A program made the position numbers and the translations under genes. Source: Rhodospirillales bacterium (lineage in GTDB: Bacteria > Pseudomonadota > Alphaproteobacteria > Micavibrionales > Micavibrionaceae). Taken from it: a DNA stretch of 64,000 bases. The stretch covers positions 1-64,000 of the forward strand of contig JACKIQ010000002.1 of the NCBI GenBank assembly GCA_020638365.1, in the 5' to 3' direction. The notes under the pieces were generated by a model. It did no database searches, was not told the origin of the DNA, and saw nothing but the letters and a program-made list of their open reading frames with translations. This document shows positions 27,367-36,912 of the stretch, one piece after another. Every line of letters begins with the position of its first letter. Within the stretch, counting starts at the first letter, position 1.

Positions 27367-28266
27367 TTGAATCTGCAAAAACCGGAACAGACCTTCATCC
27401 TCGAAAACGCCGATGCGCCGGTGCCCCTGATTTTCGAGTCCTCGCACAGCGGGTTGCTGTACCCCGACGATTTCCGCTATGCCTGCCCGTTCCCTGAGCT
27501 TGAGCGCATGGAGGACCGCTACGTCGAAGATTTGTTCTCAGCAGCCCCCGACCATGGAGCCGCCCTGCTCCATGCTCTCTACGCCCGCAGCTATATCGAC
27601 CTGAACCGCGCCGCCGATGATATCGACCCGAACCTGCTCGAAGGCGAATGGCCGCATGAAACGCACGGCCCGGCCAGGCCAACGGCCCGCTCCGACGCCG
27701 GTATCGGCCTCATAAGCCGTCTGATAAAGCCGGGCTTGCCGGTCTACACCCGTTCCCTGAACGCCGATGAAATACTTCATCGCATCATGCACTACTATAG
27801 GCCCTACCATACGGCCCTTGAATCGCTTATCGAAACAGCGCATTACCGCTTCGGCGCAGTCTGGCACATAAGCTGCCACTCCATGCCCGCCTCCAGCGCG
27901 ACCCCGAGAAGAGCACCGAAACTGGTCGGAAATCGCATCCTGCCCAGCGATTTTGTTCTCGGCAACCGTGACGGCACGACCTGCGGACCGGAATTTGTCC
28001 ATGCGGCGCAGAGTTTTCTGAAACAACAAGGATTCCGCGTGACGATAAACGACCCTTACAAAGGGGTAGAGTTGATCCAGCGCTATTCGCAGCCCACAAG
28101 GGGACGCCATTCCCTGCAAATAGAAATAAACCGCTCCCTTTTTATGGATGAAGCCTCCGGAGAGAAAACTGAAAAGTACTTAAATATAAAAGGAAAAATA
28201 GCTGATTTTATTGAGTTTTTATCGGTCTATTGTCGAAACAACCTGACATCAGTTGCCGCTGACTGA
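27367..28266 (+). CDS. N-formylglutamate amidohydrolase family protein
   Basis: Family members cleave N-formylglutamate, the last step of one histidine degradation route, or related amides. The 299-residue protein has the signature start ESSHSGLLYPDDF (residues about 24-36), the conserved LIDLNRAADDIDPNLLEG-type segment (about 78-95), and WHISCHSMPA with metal-site His residues (about 165-175). The start must be TTG at 27367, with AGGGG ten bases before; no ATG fits. There is no histidine catabolic gene nearby, so the exact substrate is uncertain. Confidence 0.85.
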   Translation: MNLQKPEQTFILENADAPVPLIFESSHSGLLYPDDFRYACPFPELERMEDRYVEDLFSAAPDHGAALLHALYARSYIDLNRAADDIDPNLLEGEWPHETHGPARPTARSDAGIGLISRLIKPGLPVYTRSLNADEILHRIMHYYRPYHTALESLIETAHYRFGAVWHISCHSMPASSATPRRAPKLVGNRILPSDFVLGNRDGTTCGPEFVHAAQSFLKQQGFRVTINDPYKGVELIQRYSQPTRGRHSLQIEINRSLFMDEASGEKTEKYLNIKGKIADFIEFLSVYCRNNLTSVAAD

Positions 28267-28297
28267 AGTATTACTGGCAAATCTCTTGGCTCCTCCT

Positions 28298-28303
28298 TAT
28301 AAT
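28298..28303 (+). promoter_or_regulatory. Consensus -10 element before the 216-residue gene
   Basis: A perfect TATAAT lies 44 bases before the ATG at 28347 and after the stop of the amidohydrolase gene. The -35 at 17 bases upstream, TGGCAA, is poor, so this is a partial match only. Confidence 0.4.
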
Positions 28304-28346
28304 ATTGGCTAAGGGGATAAAATAATTAACTAAGAAAGACGACAAC

Positions 28347-28997
28347 ATGACGCTCGCATCATTTGAAGCTGAAACTGTTAAAGAACCGGAAACAAACCCC
28401 GCCGATACCGTCGCAATGTTCCAGGGAAGTCCTGTCCAGGCCAATGAGACGATGGATTTGATGATCCTGCTCAACCAGTTGGATAAGGATGGACCTCAGA
28501 TCGGCGACGAGACGGAGGGCGGCGGCCGCATTATTGATAAGTGGGTCGTCATGTCCCGTGAGGAAGGCGATAACATTTCGTACGGAAAAAACATCGAAAT
28601 TTCCGCGCAGGATTTTAAAGGTTTGGGCGGCGATATTGATATCGTAACCTACGGCCTCGACTCATCCGGCAACCTCGTAACCCATGACCTCATGGATTTT
28701 AACGAAGACAGCGTTCAGCATTTCATGTCGAAGGTCGAACCGACCAACGGTGTAGTAGACCTTAATCAGGACTTCAATCTTCAAATGCAAAGAGTAGAAG
28801 TGGATGGACAGACTGTCGGCTTTTTCATCCATGGAAAGGACAGTGATACCGGGACGTACATGGATGCCAGCGCCCTCCAGCATTTTGACCTGTCTCCCGA
28901 AAAAATGGCGGAACTGATGAAACCCGAAGCGCCCGAAGGACCGGAGTTGACGAACAGAGAACCTGAAGTGGCTGTGACTGCAGGTTTAAAAATGTGA
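28347..28997 (+). CDS. Acidic protein of unknown function, 216 residues
   Basis: The protein is acidic, with many Asp and Glu and no cysteine, signal peptide or membrane segment. A structured middle (about residues 60-180) alternates short beta-like strands with acidic turns, for example RIIDKWVVMSREEG and IDIVTYGLDSSGNLVTHDL. The last 35 residues are Pro/Glu-rich and probably disordered. I recognise no family. It has its own promoter-like -10 element and converges with lipB with zero bases between stops. Likely lineage-restricted. Confidence 0.6.
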   Translation: MTLASFEAETVKEPETNPADTVAMFQGSPVQANETMDLMILLNQLDKDGPQIGDETEGGGRIIDKWVVMSREEGDNISYGKNIEISAQDFKGLGGDIDIVTYGLDSSGNLVTHDLMDFNEDSVQHFMSKVEPTNGVVDLNQDFNLQMQRVEVDGQTVGFFIHGKDSDTGTYMDASALQHFDLSPEKMAELMKPEAPEGPELTNREPEVAVTAGLKM

Positions 28998-29648
28998 TTA
29001 TCTCCGGCTGGTAAAAGGCAACCGGCCCCACTCCTCCTTGAGAACCGAATCGAAACGGCTCATAGGGCAGTCGATCCCGAGCGCTTTGAGCGATGTTACA
29101 CCATGCTCCGCAATGCCGCATGGGACTATTCCGCTGAAATGCGATAAGTCTGGATCAATGTTAACCGAAAACCCGTGATACGTGACCCAACGCCGAATGC
29201 GGATGCCGATAGCCGCAATTTTCGCCTCCTGTCCCTTCGACCCGCCATGTCGGGAAAGATCGACCCAGATGCCGACACGCCCCTCTCGTCTCTCGCCAAA
29301 AACGTCGAAATGCGCCAGTGTACGGATAATCCACTCCTCCAGATAATGGACGTAAGCCCGGACATCAGGACCGCGCCTGCGAAGATCAAGCATGACATAA
29401 ACGACCCTTTGCCCCGGCCCGTGATAGGTATACTGGCCGCCTCTCCCCGATTCAAAAACGGGAAAGCGCGGATGAAGAAGGCCCGAAGATTTCGCGCTCG
29501 TCCCGGCAGTATAAAGCGGCGGATGCTCAAGAAGCCATATTAACTCGCCAACTCCGTTTTCAGAGCGAATGGAATCGACCCGCTTTTCCATCATTTGAAC
29601 CGCGGAATCATAACTGACAGGGGTGGTTTCGACTGTCCATTCGACCAT
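28998..29648 (-). CDS. lipB: Octanoyltransferase (lipoyl ligase pathway)
   Basis: LipB moves the octanoyl group from acyl carrier protein to lipoyl domains of 2-oxoacid dehydrogenases and the glycine cleavage system. The 216-residue protein shows the family motifs: RGGQYTYHGPGQRVVYVMLDL (about residues 70-90), the catalytic Lys in AKIAAIGIRIRRW (about 137-149), and the catalytic Cys in FSGIVPCGIAEHGVTSL (Cys about residue 172). Length and start are normal. The lipoyl synthase gene is not in this window. Confidence 0.95.
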   Translation of the reverse strand: MVEWTVETTPVSYDSAVQMMEKRVDSIRSENGVGELIWLLEHPPLYTAGTSAKSSGLLHPRFPVFESGRGGQYTYHGPGQRVVYVMLDLRRRGPDVRAYVHYLEEWIIRTLAHFDVFGERREGRVGIWVDLSRHGGSKGQEAKIAAIGIRIRRWVTYHGFSVNIDPDLSHFSGIVPCGIAEHGVTSLKALGIDCPMSRFDSVLKEEWGRLPFTSRR

Positions 29649-29768
29649 ACCCCTTTATAAAGCCATTTTTTGATGCGCTGCAATGCTTAAGCATCTTGCC
29701 CTCAGCCCCCTGATTTGCTATTGATCCCGCAGCATTGTCGGACGAAAGCCTGGCAGGTTAAAGAAAGT

Positions 29769-29854
29769 GCGGTCGTGGCGGAATGGTAGACGCGCAGCGT
29801 TGAGGTCGCTGTGGGAGAAATCCCGTGGAAGTTCGACTCTTCTCGACCGCACCA
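29769..29854 (+). tRNA. tRNA-Leu, anticodon GAG
   Basis: A 86-base class II tRNA with a seven-pair acceptor stem GCGGTCG/CGACCGC, anticodon loop TTGAGGT with GAG, a long variable arm GTGGGAGAAATCCCGTG, a T arm with GTTCGACTC, and encoded CCA. The long variable arm and GAG anticodon fix it as leucine. It lies 71 bases before the malic enzyme gene. Confidence 0.95.
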
Positions 29855-29925
29855 CTTCTATTTAAGCTTTCAACTTTCATTGTATGTAAATTTAAGAAAA
29901 TAAGAATACGAGTGAGGCAAGGACC

Positions 29926-32262
29926 ATGAGCGCGAAAAAGAACAAAGATAAGGAAGCCTTCAGAAAGAGCGCCCTCGACTACCATCAGTTTCCGACGCCC
30001 GGTAAAATAGCGATCCGTGCGACTAAGGACATGGCCACCCAGCGCGATCTGGCTCTCGCCTACTCTCCGGGCGTGGCAGCCCCCTGCGAGGAAATCGCGA
30101 AGGATCCAGCCAAAGCCTACGATTATACGTCCAAAGGAAATGTCGTTGCAGTAATTTCCAACGGTACCGCCGTTCTCGGTCTGGGCGATCTCGGCGCACT
30201 GGCATCGAAACCGGTTATGGAAGGCAAAGCCGTCCTGTTCAAAAAATTTGCGAACATCGACTCTGTGGATATTGAAATTGACGCTACCGATGTTGACAAA
30301 GTCGTAGAGATAGTTGCAGCCCTCGAACCTTCTTTCGGGGGCATCAATTTGGAGGATTTCAAAGCTCCCGAGTGTTTCGAGATTGAGGCCCGCCTTAAGG
30401 AAAAAATGAACATTCCCGTCTTCCATGACGATCAGCATGGCACGGCCATCATCGTGACAGCGGCATTTACCAACTGGATCAGATACTCCAAGCGCAAAAT
30501 GAGCGATATCCGCTTGGTTGCGTCTGGCGCAGGAGCCTCGGCAATAGCATGTTTGACCCTTCTTGTGGAAGCGGGCCTCAAAAAGGAAAACATCATCGTC
30601 TGCGACAGAAGCGGCGTTGTCTATGAAGGACGCAATAAAGGGATGGACCCGGCAAAAGCAGCTTTTGCAGTTAAGACGAAACACCGCACGCTCGAAGAAG
30701 CGATCGTCGGCGCGGATGTCTTCTTGGGACTTTCCGGTCCCGGCGTTATGACCAAAGAGATCGTCGCAACAATGGCGGACGCTCCTCTGATCTTGGCCTT
30801 GGCGAACCCGACCCCAGAAATCATGCCTGAAGAAGCTTACGAAGCTAAGCCGAACGCGATTGTTTGTACTGGCCGTTCCGATTACCCGAACCAGGTCAAC
30901 AACGTCCTGTGTTTTCCCTTCATCTTCCGTGGTGCCCTTGACGTGGGAGCGACCACGATTAACGAGGAAATGAAGCTGGCCTGCGTAAAGGCCATTGCGG
31001 AACTGGCTCAAAAGGAAGTCGTCGCAGAAGTTGCCGCTGTTTACAGTAATGAAAATCTTGAATTCGGCCGTGACTACTTGATACCCAAGCCCTTCGACCC
31101 GCGCCTGATTGTAGATCTGCCCCTCGCAGTAGCCAAGGCTGCCATGAGCAGCGGCGTAGCCACCCGCCCGATTGAGGATTTCGAAGCGTACCGAGAAAAA
31201 CTCCAACAGTACTTTATCCGCTCCCGTCTGGTCATGAGGCCGGTTTACGCGCGCGCGAAAGAAAATCCAAAACGCGTCGTTTACTGCGAAGGCGAGGAAG
31301 AACGTGTACTTCAGGCGGCTCAAACCGTTATCGACGAAAATCTGGCGCATCCGATCCTTATAGGTCGGGAAAAGGTTATAAATACGAGAATCAAGCACTT
31401 GGGATTGCGTTTGCAACCTGAAAAACACTTTACCTTGATCGACCCCTCATATGATCCGCGCTATAAGGATTACTGGCAAACCTACCATAGCATCATGGAG
31501 CGCCGGGGAATAACGCCCGATGACGCTAAGGGGATACTGCGCAATAACCCCACGGTTATTGGTACGCTGATGGTTTATAAGGACGACGCTGACGCGGTCA
31601 TTTGCGGCACGCTGGGTCACTATCATGATCACCTTAACGACATCATTGATATTATCGGCCTTAAACCAGGAGTTGAAACGCCTTCGGCTTTAAGCCCATT
31701 GCTCCTGACCTCCGGAACCTTCTTCTTCTGCGATACGCAGATTAATGCCAACCCTACAGTCGCTCAAATTTCTGAAATGACCTTGATGGCCGCCGAAGAA
31801 GTCCGCCGTTTCGGAATTAAGCCCAAGGTTGCCCTGCTCTCTCATTCGAACTTCGGAACGATCGACACGGACACCTCCAGAAAGATGCGCGCAGCCTTTG
31901 CGGATATCCGTCGCCGTGACCCGGAACTTGAAATCGAAGGAGAGATGCAGGCTGATGCAGCGCTTGTGGAAGCCGTGCGTGACCGCCTGATGCCGAATTC
32001 ACGTCTGACAGGACAGGCCAACCTGTTCATCATGCCAAACGTAGAAGCCGCGAATATCAGCTTTAACATGATAAAAACTTTGGCAGACGGCGTGAGCATC
32101 GGACCTCTCCTTTTGGGAGCGGCTCGCCCGGCCCATATTCTGACTCCGTCCGTTACAGCGCGTGGCATTATAAACATTACCTCTATTGCCACTGTTGGGG
32201 CGCAAATATTTGAAGATTCAATGGTCGACCATGTAACGCATCGTCTGGTCCGGTCCGGATAA
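29926..32262 (+). CDS. maeB: NADP-dependent malic enzyme with phosphotransacetylase-like domain
   Basis: The enzyme oxidatively decarboxylates malate to pyruvate. The 778-residue protein has an N-terminal malic enzyme (about 20-430) with LAYSPGVAAPCEEI, the catalytic Lys/Asp region, FHDDQHGTAII, and an NAD(P)-binding segment VASGAGASAIAC. A phosphotransacetylase-like domain follows (about 440-778), from RVVYCEGEEERVLQAA through LLLGAARPAHIL; in MaeB-type enzymes it is regulatory. Length and layout are normal. GAGGCAAGGA precedes the ATG. It follows tRNA-Leu. Confidence 0.96.
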   Translation: MSAKKNKDKEAFRKSALDYHQFPTPGKIAIRATKDMATQRDLALAYSPGVAAPCEEIAKDPAKAYDYTSKGNVVAVISNGTAVLGLGDLGALASKPVMEGKAVLFKKFANIDSVDIEIDATDVDKVVEIVAALEPSFGGINLEDFKAPECFEIEARLKEKMNIPVFHDDQHGTAIIVTAAFTNWIRYSKRKMSDIRLVASGAGASAIACLTLLVEAGLKKENIIVCDRSGVVYEGRNKGMDPAKAAFAVKTKHRTLEEAIVGADVFLGLSGPGVMTKEIVATMADAPLILALANPTPEIMPEEAYEAKPNAIVCTGRSDYPNQVNNVLCFPFIFRGALDVGATTINEEMKLACVKAIAELAQKEVVAEVAAVYSNENLEFGRDYLIPKPFDPRLIVDLPLAVAKAAMSSGVATRPIEDFEAYREKLQQYFIRSRLVMRPVYARAKENPKRVVYCEGEEERVLQAAQTVIDENLAHPILIGREKVINTRIKHLGLRLQPEKHFTLIDPSYDPRYKDYWQTYHSIMERRGITPDDAKGILRNNPTVIGTLMVYKDDADAVICGTLGHYHDHLNDIIDIIGLKPGVETPSALSPLLLTSGTFFFCDTQINANPTVAQISEMTLMAAEEVRRFGIKPKVALLSHSNFGTIDTDTSRKMRAAFADIRRRDPELEIEGEMQADAALVEAVRDRLMPNSRLTGQANLFIMPNVEAANISFNMIKTLADGVSIGPLLLGAARPAHILTPSVTARGIINITSIATVGAQIFEDSMVDHVTHRLVRSG

Positions 32263-32406
32263 AAAAAGAGAGTACTTAACTCTTTGTCCCCGTCTGCGAT
32301 GACCTGTGGCGTCTACCTGACCTTTGCGATATAAGGTGTCTTGAGCGTCCGGTATAATTCTGAATGATTCTCCAACCCCGGTATGCCCGGCATAAGGGTG
32401 TGAGCC

Positions 32407-33825
32407 ATGGCTGAAAAGACATTGGAAAACAGGGAAAATTCGGCATCTGAACCAGCCGCCCCACCCAAAGACCCGATAGACTACAACCTCAAAGACGATG
32501 ATATCCGTGATGTCGTAGAAGCCCTGCACGCGCAGGATGCAGATACGCTTTACACTGCTCTTGAAGACCTAAGCAGCGCTGATACCGCTGAATTGCTGGC
32601 AAAAATCAAAGAGGATGAGCGCGAGGAACTGCTCAGCAAATTTGGCGACGTACTTGATCCAGAAACCTTTGTCGAACTGGATACGGAAATCAGCAAGAGT
32701 ACGCTCTCAGCTATGAGTGCTGCACAGGTAGCAGAAATTATCTCAGATCTCGAAAGTGACGACGCGCTCCTTCTGATAGAGCCGCTTGAACCGGACTTTC
32801 AAAAAGAGATCATGAAAAAACTGACGACCAAGATGCGCGTCGCTCTGGAAGAAGGTCTAAGTTTCCCGGAAGACAGCGCAGGCAGGATGATGAGCCGGGA
32901 TCTGGTGGCCATTCCCGAATTCTGGACGGTAGGCAAGACCATTGATTACATGCGCACGGCAGCGGATACATTGCCGGAGAGTTTTTTTGACGTCTTCATA
33001 ATCGACCCCAGTTACCATGTGGTGGGAGAAGTCCCCTTAAGCCAGATCGTCCGCGCCACCCGTTCGGAAAAAGTCAAAAACCTGACTATGGCGGAAACGC
33101 ACCCTATACCCGCAGAAATGGATCAGGAAGAAGTCGCACACCTCTTCCGCAGGGAAAACATTGTTTCCGCCCCGGTCATCGACCCCGATGGAAGACTTCT
33201 CGGGGTTATTACAATTGATGATATCATCGACGTCATCGACGAGGAGGCCGAGGAAGATATTCTCAGACTTGCCGGGGTCGGTCAGCAAGGGGATCTCTAT
33301 AACGCTGTCATCTCCACCGCAGGCAATAGATTTAGCTGGCTCTTGGTAAATCTGCTCACTGCGATCCTGGCTTCTGTAGTCATCTCGTTTTTTGACGCGA
33401 CGATTGAGCAAGTCGTGGCCTTGGCTGTTCTGATGCCGATCGTTGCATCAATGGGCGGCAATGCCGGGACACAGGCTTTGACCGTAGCTGTCCGGGCCCT
33501 TGCCACACGCGAACTATCCGGCACAAACACATGGCGCGCAATATGGAAAGAAACTCTCGTTGGTGCGGTAAACGGCTTTCTCTTTGCCATGCTGACAGGC
33601 TTGATAGCCGGACTTTGGTACGGAAACGCTGTTCTAGGGGCCGTAATAGCAGCAGCGATGATCATCAACCTGATTGCTGCCGGCCTGTTCGGCGCCGGAA
33701 TCCCCCTGTTTCTCGACAAAATTGGCAGCGACCCGGCCATTTCATCTTCTGTACTTCTGACAACGGTGACTGATGTGGTGGGTTTCCTGTCTTTTTTAGG
33801 GCTGGCGGCTGTCTTTTTGATTTAA
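32407..33825 (+). CDS. mgtE: Magnesium transporter MgtE
   Basis: MgtE is a dimeric magnesium channel gated by cytoplasmic Mg. The 472-residue protein has the N-terminal superhelical domain (about 40-150, repeated acidic helices such as LLAKIKEDEREELLSKF), two CBS domains (about 150-280, with AGRMMSRDLVAIP and GVITIDDIIDVID), and five C-terminal membrane helices with MPIVASMGGNAGTQALTVAVRALA, the pore-lining signature. Length is normal. It lies 144 bases after the malic enzyme. Confidence 0.97.
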   Translation: MAEKTLENRENSASEPAAPPKDPIDYNLKDDDIRDVVEALHAQDADTLYTALEDLSSADTAELLAKIKEDEREELLSKFGDVLDPETFVELDTEISKSTLSAMSAAQVAEIISDLESDDALLLIEPLEPDFQKEIMKKLTTKMRVALEEGLSFPEDSAGRMMSRDLVAIPEFWTVGKTIDYMRTAADTLPESFFDVFIIDPSYHVVGEVPLSQIVRATRSEKVKNLTMAETHPIPAEMDQEEVAHLFRRENIVSAPVIDPDGRLLGVITIDDIIDVIDEEAEEDILRLAGVGQQGDLYNAVISTAGNRFSWLLVNLLTAILASVVISFFDATIEQVVALAVLMPIVASMGGNAGTQALTVAVRALATRELSGTNTWRAIWKETLVGAVNGFLFAMLTGLIAGLWYGNAVLGAVIAAAMIINLIAAGLFGAGIPLFLDKIGSDPAISSSVLLTTVTDVVGFLSFLGLAAVFLI

Positions 33826-33907
33826 AGCAAGTAAAGGACGAACGAGACGTTTGAACCACGCCAGAAAATGTCCTATAAACTCAACCATAAAAAAGAAAAA
33901 TAGGACC

Positions 33908-34441
33908 ATGACAGCGGCAAAACTTGTAAAACCCGGCATTGAGCATAAGGAAAGCTATGTGGAGGCCCTTAAGGAGTTTCAGGCTGAAGGGCGCTATACG
34001 TTTTTGAACATAAAAAACGTAGAAGAAAACTTTGAAGACTTCATCGAAAAAGTTACGACAGGGAAGAAGCACCTTCACAAACCCTATGCCGAATGGGTGG
34101 AGGCTGTGCCTGAAACTGTGCTGTGGCTTGTAAAAGATAAACAATTCATCGGAACTCTCAACATTAGGCACCGCTTGAACTGGCACCTCGAAAAATGGGG
34201 AGGCCATCTGAATTTTATTATAAGGCCCAGTATGCGGAAAAAAGGGTTTGGAAAAAAATTAATCCAGAAATCCATACCCTATCTTAACTATCTTGGCATA
34301 GAGCGTGCTTTGGTTACGGTTGATCCGGAGGACATAGCATCAATAAAACTCATAGAGTTTTGCGGAGGAAAGCTTCAGGATACCACGCAGGCCACGGACA
34401 AATTTCCGGCGCGCCGGCGCTACTGGCTGGATTGCTCGTAA
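33908..34441 (+). CDS. GNAT-family acetyltransferase
   Basis: The 177-residue protein belongs to the Gcn5-related acetyltransferases. Visible are FIGTLNIRHRLNWHLEKWGGHLNFIIRPSMRKKGFGKKLI at about residues 77-116, with the acetyl-CoA loop RKKGFGKKL, and the fourth strand with ALVTVDPEDIASIKLIEFCGG. The substrate is unknown. The frame opens at a TTG at 33851, but the ATG at 33908 has AGGA just before it, so I start there. It lies between mgtE and the penicillin-binding protein gene on the same strand. Confidence 0.88.
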   Translation: MTAAKLVKPGIEHKESYVEALKEFQAEGRYTFLNIKNVEENFEDFIEKVTTGKKHLHKPYAEWVEAVPETVLWLVKDKQFIGTLNIRHRLNWHLEKWGGHLNFIIRPSMRKKGFGKKLIQKSIPYLNYLGIERALVTVDPEDIASIKLIEFCGGKLQDTTQATDKFPARRRYWLDCS

Positions 34442-34485
34442 AGATACCTTTGTAACCGTAAGCGCGCACACGACGTCTGTTAACA

Positions 34486-36462
34486 ATGGCAAAAAACCGG
34501 AAAAAAGGCTCTAAAAGCCGCTCGAAGTCAAAAAAATCAAAAAAGGGCAAAAAAAAACGGTCCTTTTCAGTGCGCCTGCTGAAATGGCTGGTCATACTCG
34601 GCCTGTGGGGGGGGATTTTTTCAGTCTTTTTCCTCGGCTGGTTTGCAGCTGAACTGCCAGACATAACGCAGGCAGCCAAATTCGAACGCCGCCCCTCGAT
34701 AACTGTTCTGGCAGCAGACGGCACCCAGATTGCACGCTACGGCGAAACTAAGGGAAATATGATAACAGTGTCCGATCTGCCTACGGACTTGATTAACGCT
34801 GTTCTGGCCACCGAAGACCGCCGCTTTTATGAGCATCCGGGCGTAGACGTTCTTGGAATCGGACGCGCCCTTGTCGTAAACGCAACGCGCGGCCGCATGG
34901 TTCAGGGCGGCTCGACCATAACCCAGCAACTCGCAAAAAACCTTTTTCTCAGTTATGATCGGACGCTAAAACGCAAAATCCAAGAGGCCATGCTGGCGAT
35001 CTGGCTGGAACGGCATCTTAGCAAAGATCAAATCCTCAGCGCCTATTTGAATCGTGTCTATCTCGGTTCTGGAATTTACGGCGTTGATGCTGCGGCTAAA
35101 ATCTATTTTGGCAAAGAGGTGCAAAACATAAATTTAAGGGAATCCGCTCTCATAGCGGGCCTTCTGAAAGCGCCTTCACGTTATTCCCCTCTGGCAAACC
35201 CAGAGTTAGCTATGCAGCGTTCGGATGTCGTTCTCTCCGCTATGGTTGACGCGGGCTACATCACCCAAAAAGCGGCCGATGCTGCGCCCCGCGTCATTCC
35301 AAAGCCACCGGGCAAGAAAAAAATTACAAACGAAGCGGGCTACTTTGCAGATTGGGTCTTGAGCAATCTCGACGAAATCATCGGTACGCCCGATATGGAC
35401 CTGATCGTAAAAACGACGCTTTCGCCGCGTATACAATCAAAGGCTGAACTCTCTCTCGCCCGCCAGTTGAATGAAAAAGGGACCGCTCTTGGAGCATCTC
35501 AGGGAGCTGTCCTTGTCATGCGTCCCGACGGCGCCGTTGTCGCCATGGTCGGCGGTAAAGACAGAAACGACAGCCAGTTCAACCGGGCAACGCAAGCGCT
35601 CCGGCCTCCTGGCTCCGCCTTTAAGCCCGTAGTGTTCTTGACCGCGCTTGAAAAAGGCTGGAGCAGCAACAGCCCGATCCTCGATGCCCCGATTACGCAG
35701 GGAGAATACAGGCCGGGTAATTTCGCAGATAAATATTACGGGGATACTACGTTGGAACAGGCTCTTGCCCTGTCAATGAATACGGCAACGGTTCGCCTGA
35801 TGAAAGAAGTCGGAGTAACAGCTGTTATTAATAATGCAAAAAAGATAGGTATTACGTCCGATCTGCAACCCGATCTCAGTTTGGCTCTTGGAAGTTCGGG
35901 AATATCCATGCTGGAAATGACTACAGCTTATTCAACGTTGGCCAATGGAGGATTTTCTGTAACGCCTTACGCGATAGAAGCGATCGAAGAACCAAACGGA
36001 CACCTCCTGTACGCTAGGAAACCTCTGAAGCCCCACCCTGTCATACTCGATGGCCGGGCCGTGGATACACTCACTCTTATGATGCAGCGGGTGATAACCC
36101 AAGGAACCGGCCAACAAGCCAGGCTCCCCTTCCCCGCTTCCGGAAAAACAGGAACATCTCAGGATTATCGCGACGCTTGGTTTATCGGTTTCACGGACGA
36201 ACTGGTCGCAGCAGTCTGGCTGGGCAACGACGATAACAGCCCGATGAAAAAATCAACCGGCGGCGCTACCCCTGCCCTCATTTGGCGCGAAATCATGGCC
36301 GATGCCAAGGGCGTTTACAGGCCTGTCCGTTACAGGGCTATGGGTGATAGCAAACAAGGAGGTATTGGCGGACTATTAAACAGGCTTACGACATCAAGCG
36401 GAAACGTCAATCTCAAGCCTAAAAACCGCAATCCTCGCGATTTTTCCCACCTGAATGATTAG
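34486..36462 (+). CDS. mrcA: Class A penicillin-binding protein (PBP1A-like)
   Basis: It polymerises glycan strands and cross-links them. The 658-residue protein has a very basic cytoplasmic tail (residues 1-28, Lys/Ser-rich), one membrane helix (29-52), the transglycosylase domain with ATEDRRFYEHPGVD (catalytic Glu110) and QGGSTITQQLAKNLFLS, and the transpeptidase domain with PPGSAFKP (Ser377, Lys380), SMN (430-432) and KTG (554-556). It is shorter than E. coli PBP1a (850), lacking the extra domain, similar to compact alphaproteobacterial class A proteins; the exact subgroup is uncertain. It converges with rnhA, with 12 bases between stops. Confidence 0.95.
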   Translation: MAKNRKKGSKSRSKSKKSKKGKKKRSFSVRLLKWLVILGLWGGIFSVFFLGWFAAELPDITQAAKFERRPSITVLAADGTQIARYGETKGNMITVSDLPTDLINAVLATEDRRFYEHPGVDVLGIGRALVVNATRGRMVQGGSTITQQLAKNLFLSYDRTLKRKIQEAMLAIWLERHLSKDQILSAYLNRVYLGSGIYGVDAAAKIYFGKEVQNINLRESALIAGLLKAPSRYSPLANPELAMQRSDVVLSAMVDAGYITQKAADAAPRVIPKPPGKKKITNEAGYFADWVLSNLDEIIGTPDMDLIVKTTLSPRIQSKAELSLARQLNEKGTALGASQGAVLVMRPDGAVVAMVGGKDRNDSQFNRATQALRPPGSAFKPVVFLTALEKGWSSNSPILDAPITQGEYRPGNFADKYYGDTTLEQALALSMNTATVRLMKEVGVTAVINNAKKIGITSDLQPDLSLALGSSGISMLEMTTAYSTLANGGFSVTPYAIEAIEEPNGHLLYARKPLKPHPVILDGRAVDTLTLMMQRVITQGTGQQARLPFPASGKTGTSQDYRDAWFIGFTDELVAAVWLGNDDNSPMKKSTGGATPALIWREIMADAKGVYRPVRYRAMGDSKQGGIGGLLNRLTTSSGNVNLKPKNRNPRDFSHLND

Positions 36463-36474
36463 CATTCTGAGAAC

Positions 36475-36912
36475 TCATCGCGGAACCGATGCCCGCGCCA
36501 GAGCATCCGCCCGCTCGTTTTCCGGATGTCCGTCATGCCCGCGAACCCAGTGAAAGCTGACATCGTGCCGTACAAGAAGCAGGTCGATCTCCTGCCATAA
36601 ATCCTGGTTTTTTACGGGCTTTCTGGAAGCGGTCTTCCAGCCCTTGGCTTTCCAACCCTCCAGCCAGTCCTCGACCCCCTGCTTTACATACTGGCTGTCT
36701 GTGTGCAGCCGAACTCGTGAACGCCGTTTCAGTGCGCGCAGCCCCTCGATAACGGCCTGCATTTCCATCCGGTTGTTCGTTGTCTCTTTTTCGCCCCCGC
36801 TCAACTCTTTCTCATGGCCGTTATACCGGAGGATCGCAGCCCAGCCGCCCGGTCCCGGATTACCGCTGCACGCCCCGTCCGTGAAAACATCAACCACCTT
36901 GCCTTCAGACAC
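36475..36912 (-). CDS. rnhA: Ribonuclease HI
   Basis: It degrades RNA in RNA-DNA hybrids. The 145-residue protein has the four acidic metal ligands: Asp in FTDGACSGNPGPGGW, Glu in TTNNRMEMQAVI, Asp in LHTDSQYV, and Asp in GHPENERADALARA. Length is normal. The start is GTG at 36912 with GGAGGG upstream inside thrB; the two genes overlap by eight bases, so they are cotranscribed with ispH. Confidence 0.96.
   Translation of the reverse strand: MSEGKVVDVFTDGACSGNPGPGGWAAILRYNGHEKELSGGEKETTNNRMEMQAVIEGLRALKRRSRVRLHTDSQYVKQGVEDWLEGWKAKGWKTASRKPVKNQDLWQEIDLLLVRHDVSFHWVRGHDGHPENERADALARASVPR

Noticed and set aside
29758..31428. A 556-codon open frame on the minus strand
   Set aside because: It is antisense to the malic enzyme gene and runs over tRNA-Leu. 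The translation is rich in His, Phe, Arg and Cys with no domain, typical of a shadow frame.
32264..32290. A hairpin AAAGAG/CTCTTT after the malic enzyme gene as a terminator
   Set aside because: Only six AT-rich pairs with a nine-base loop and no T-run.
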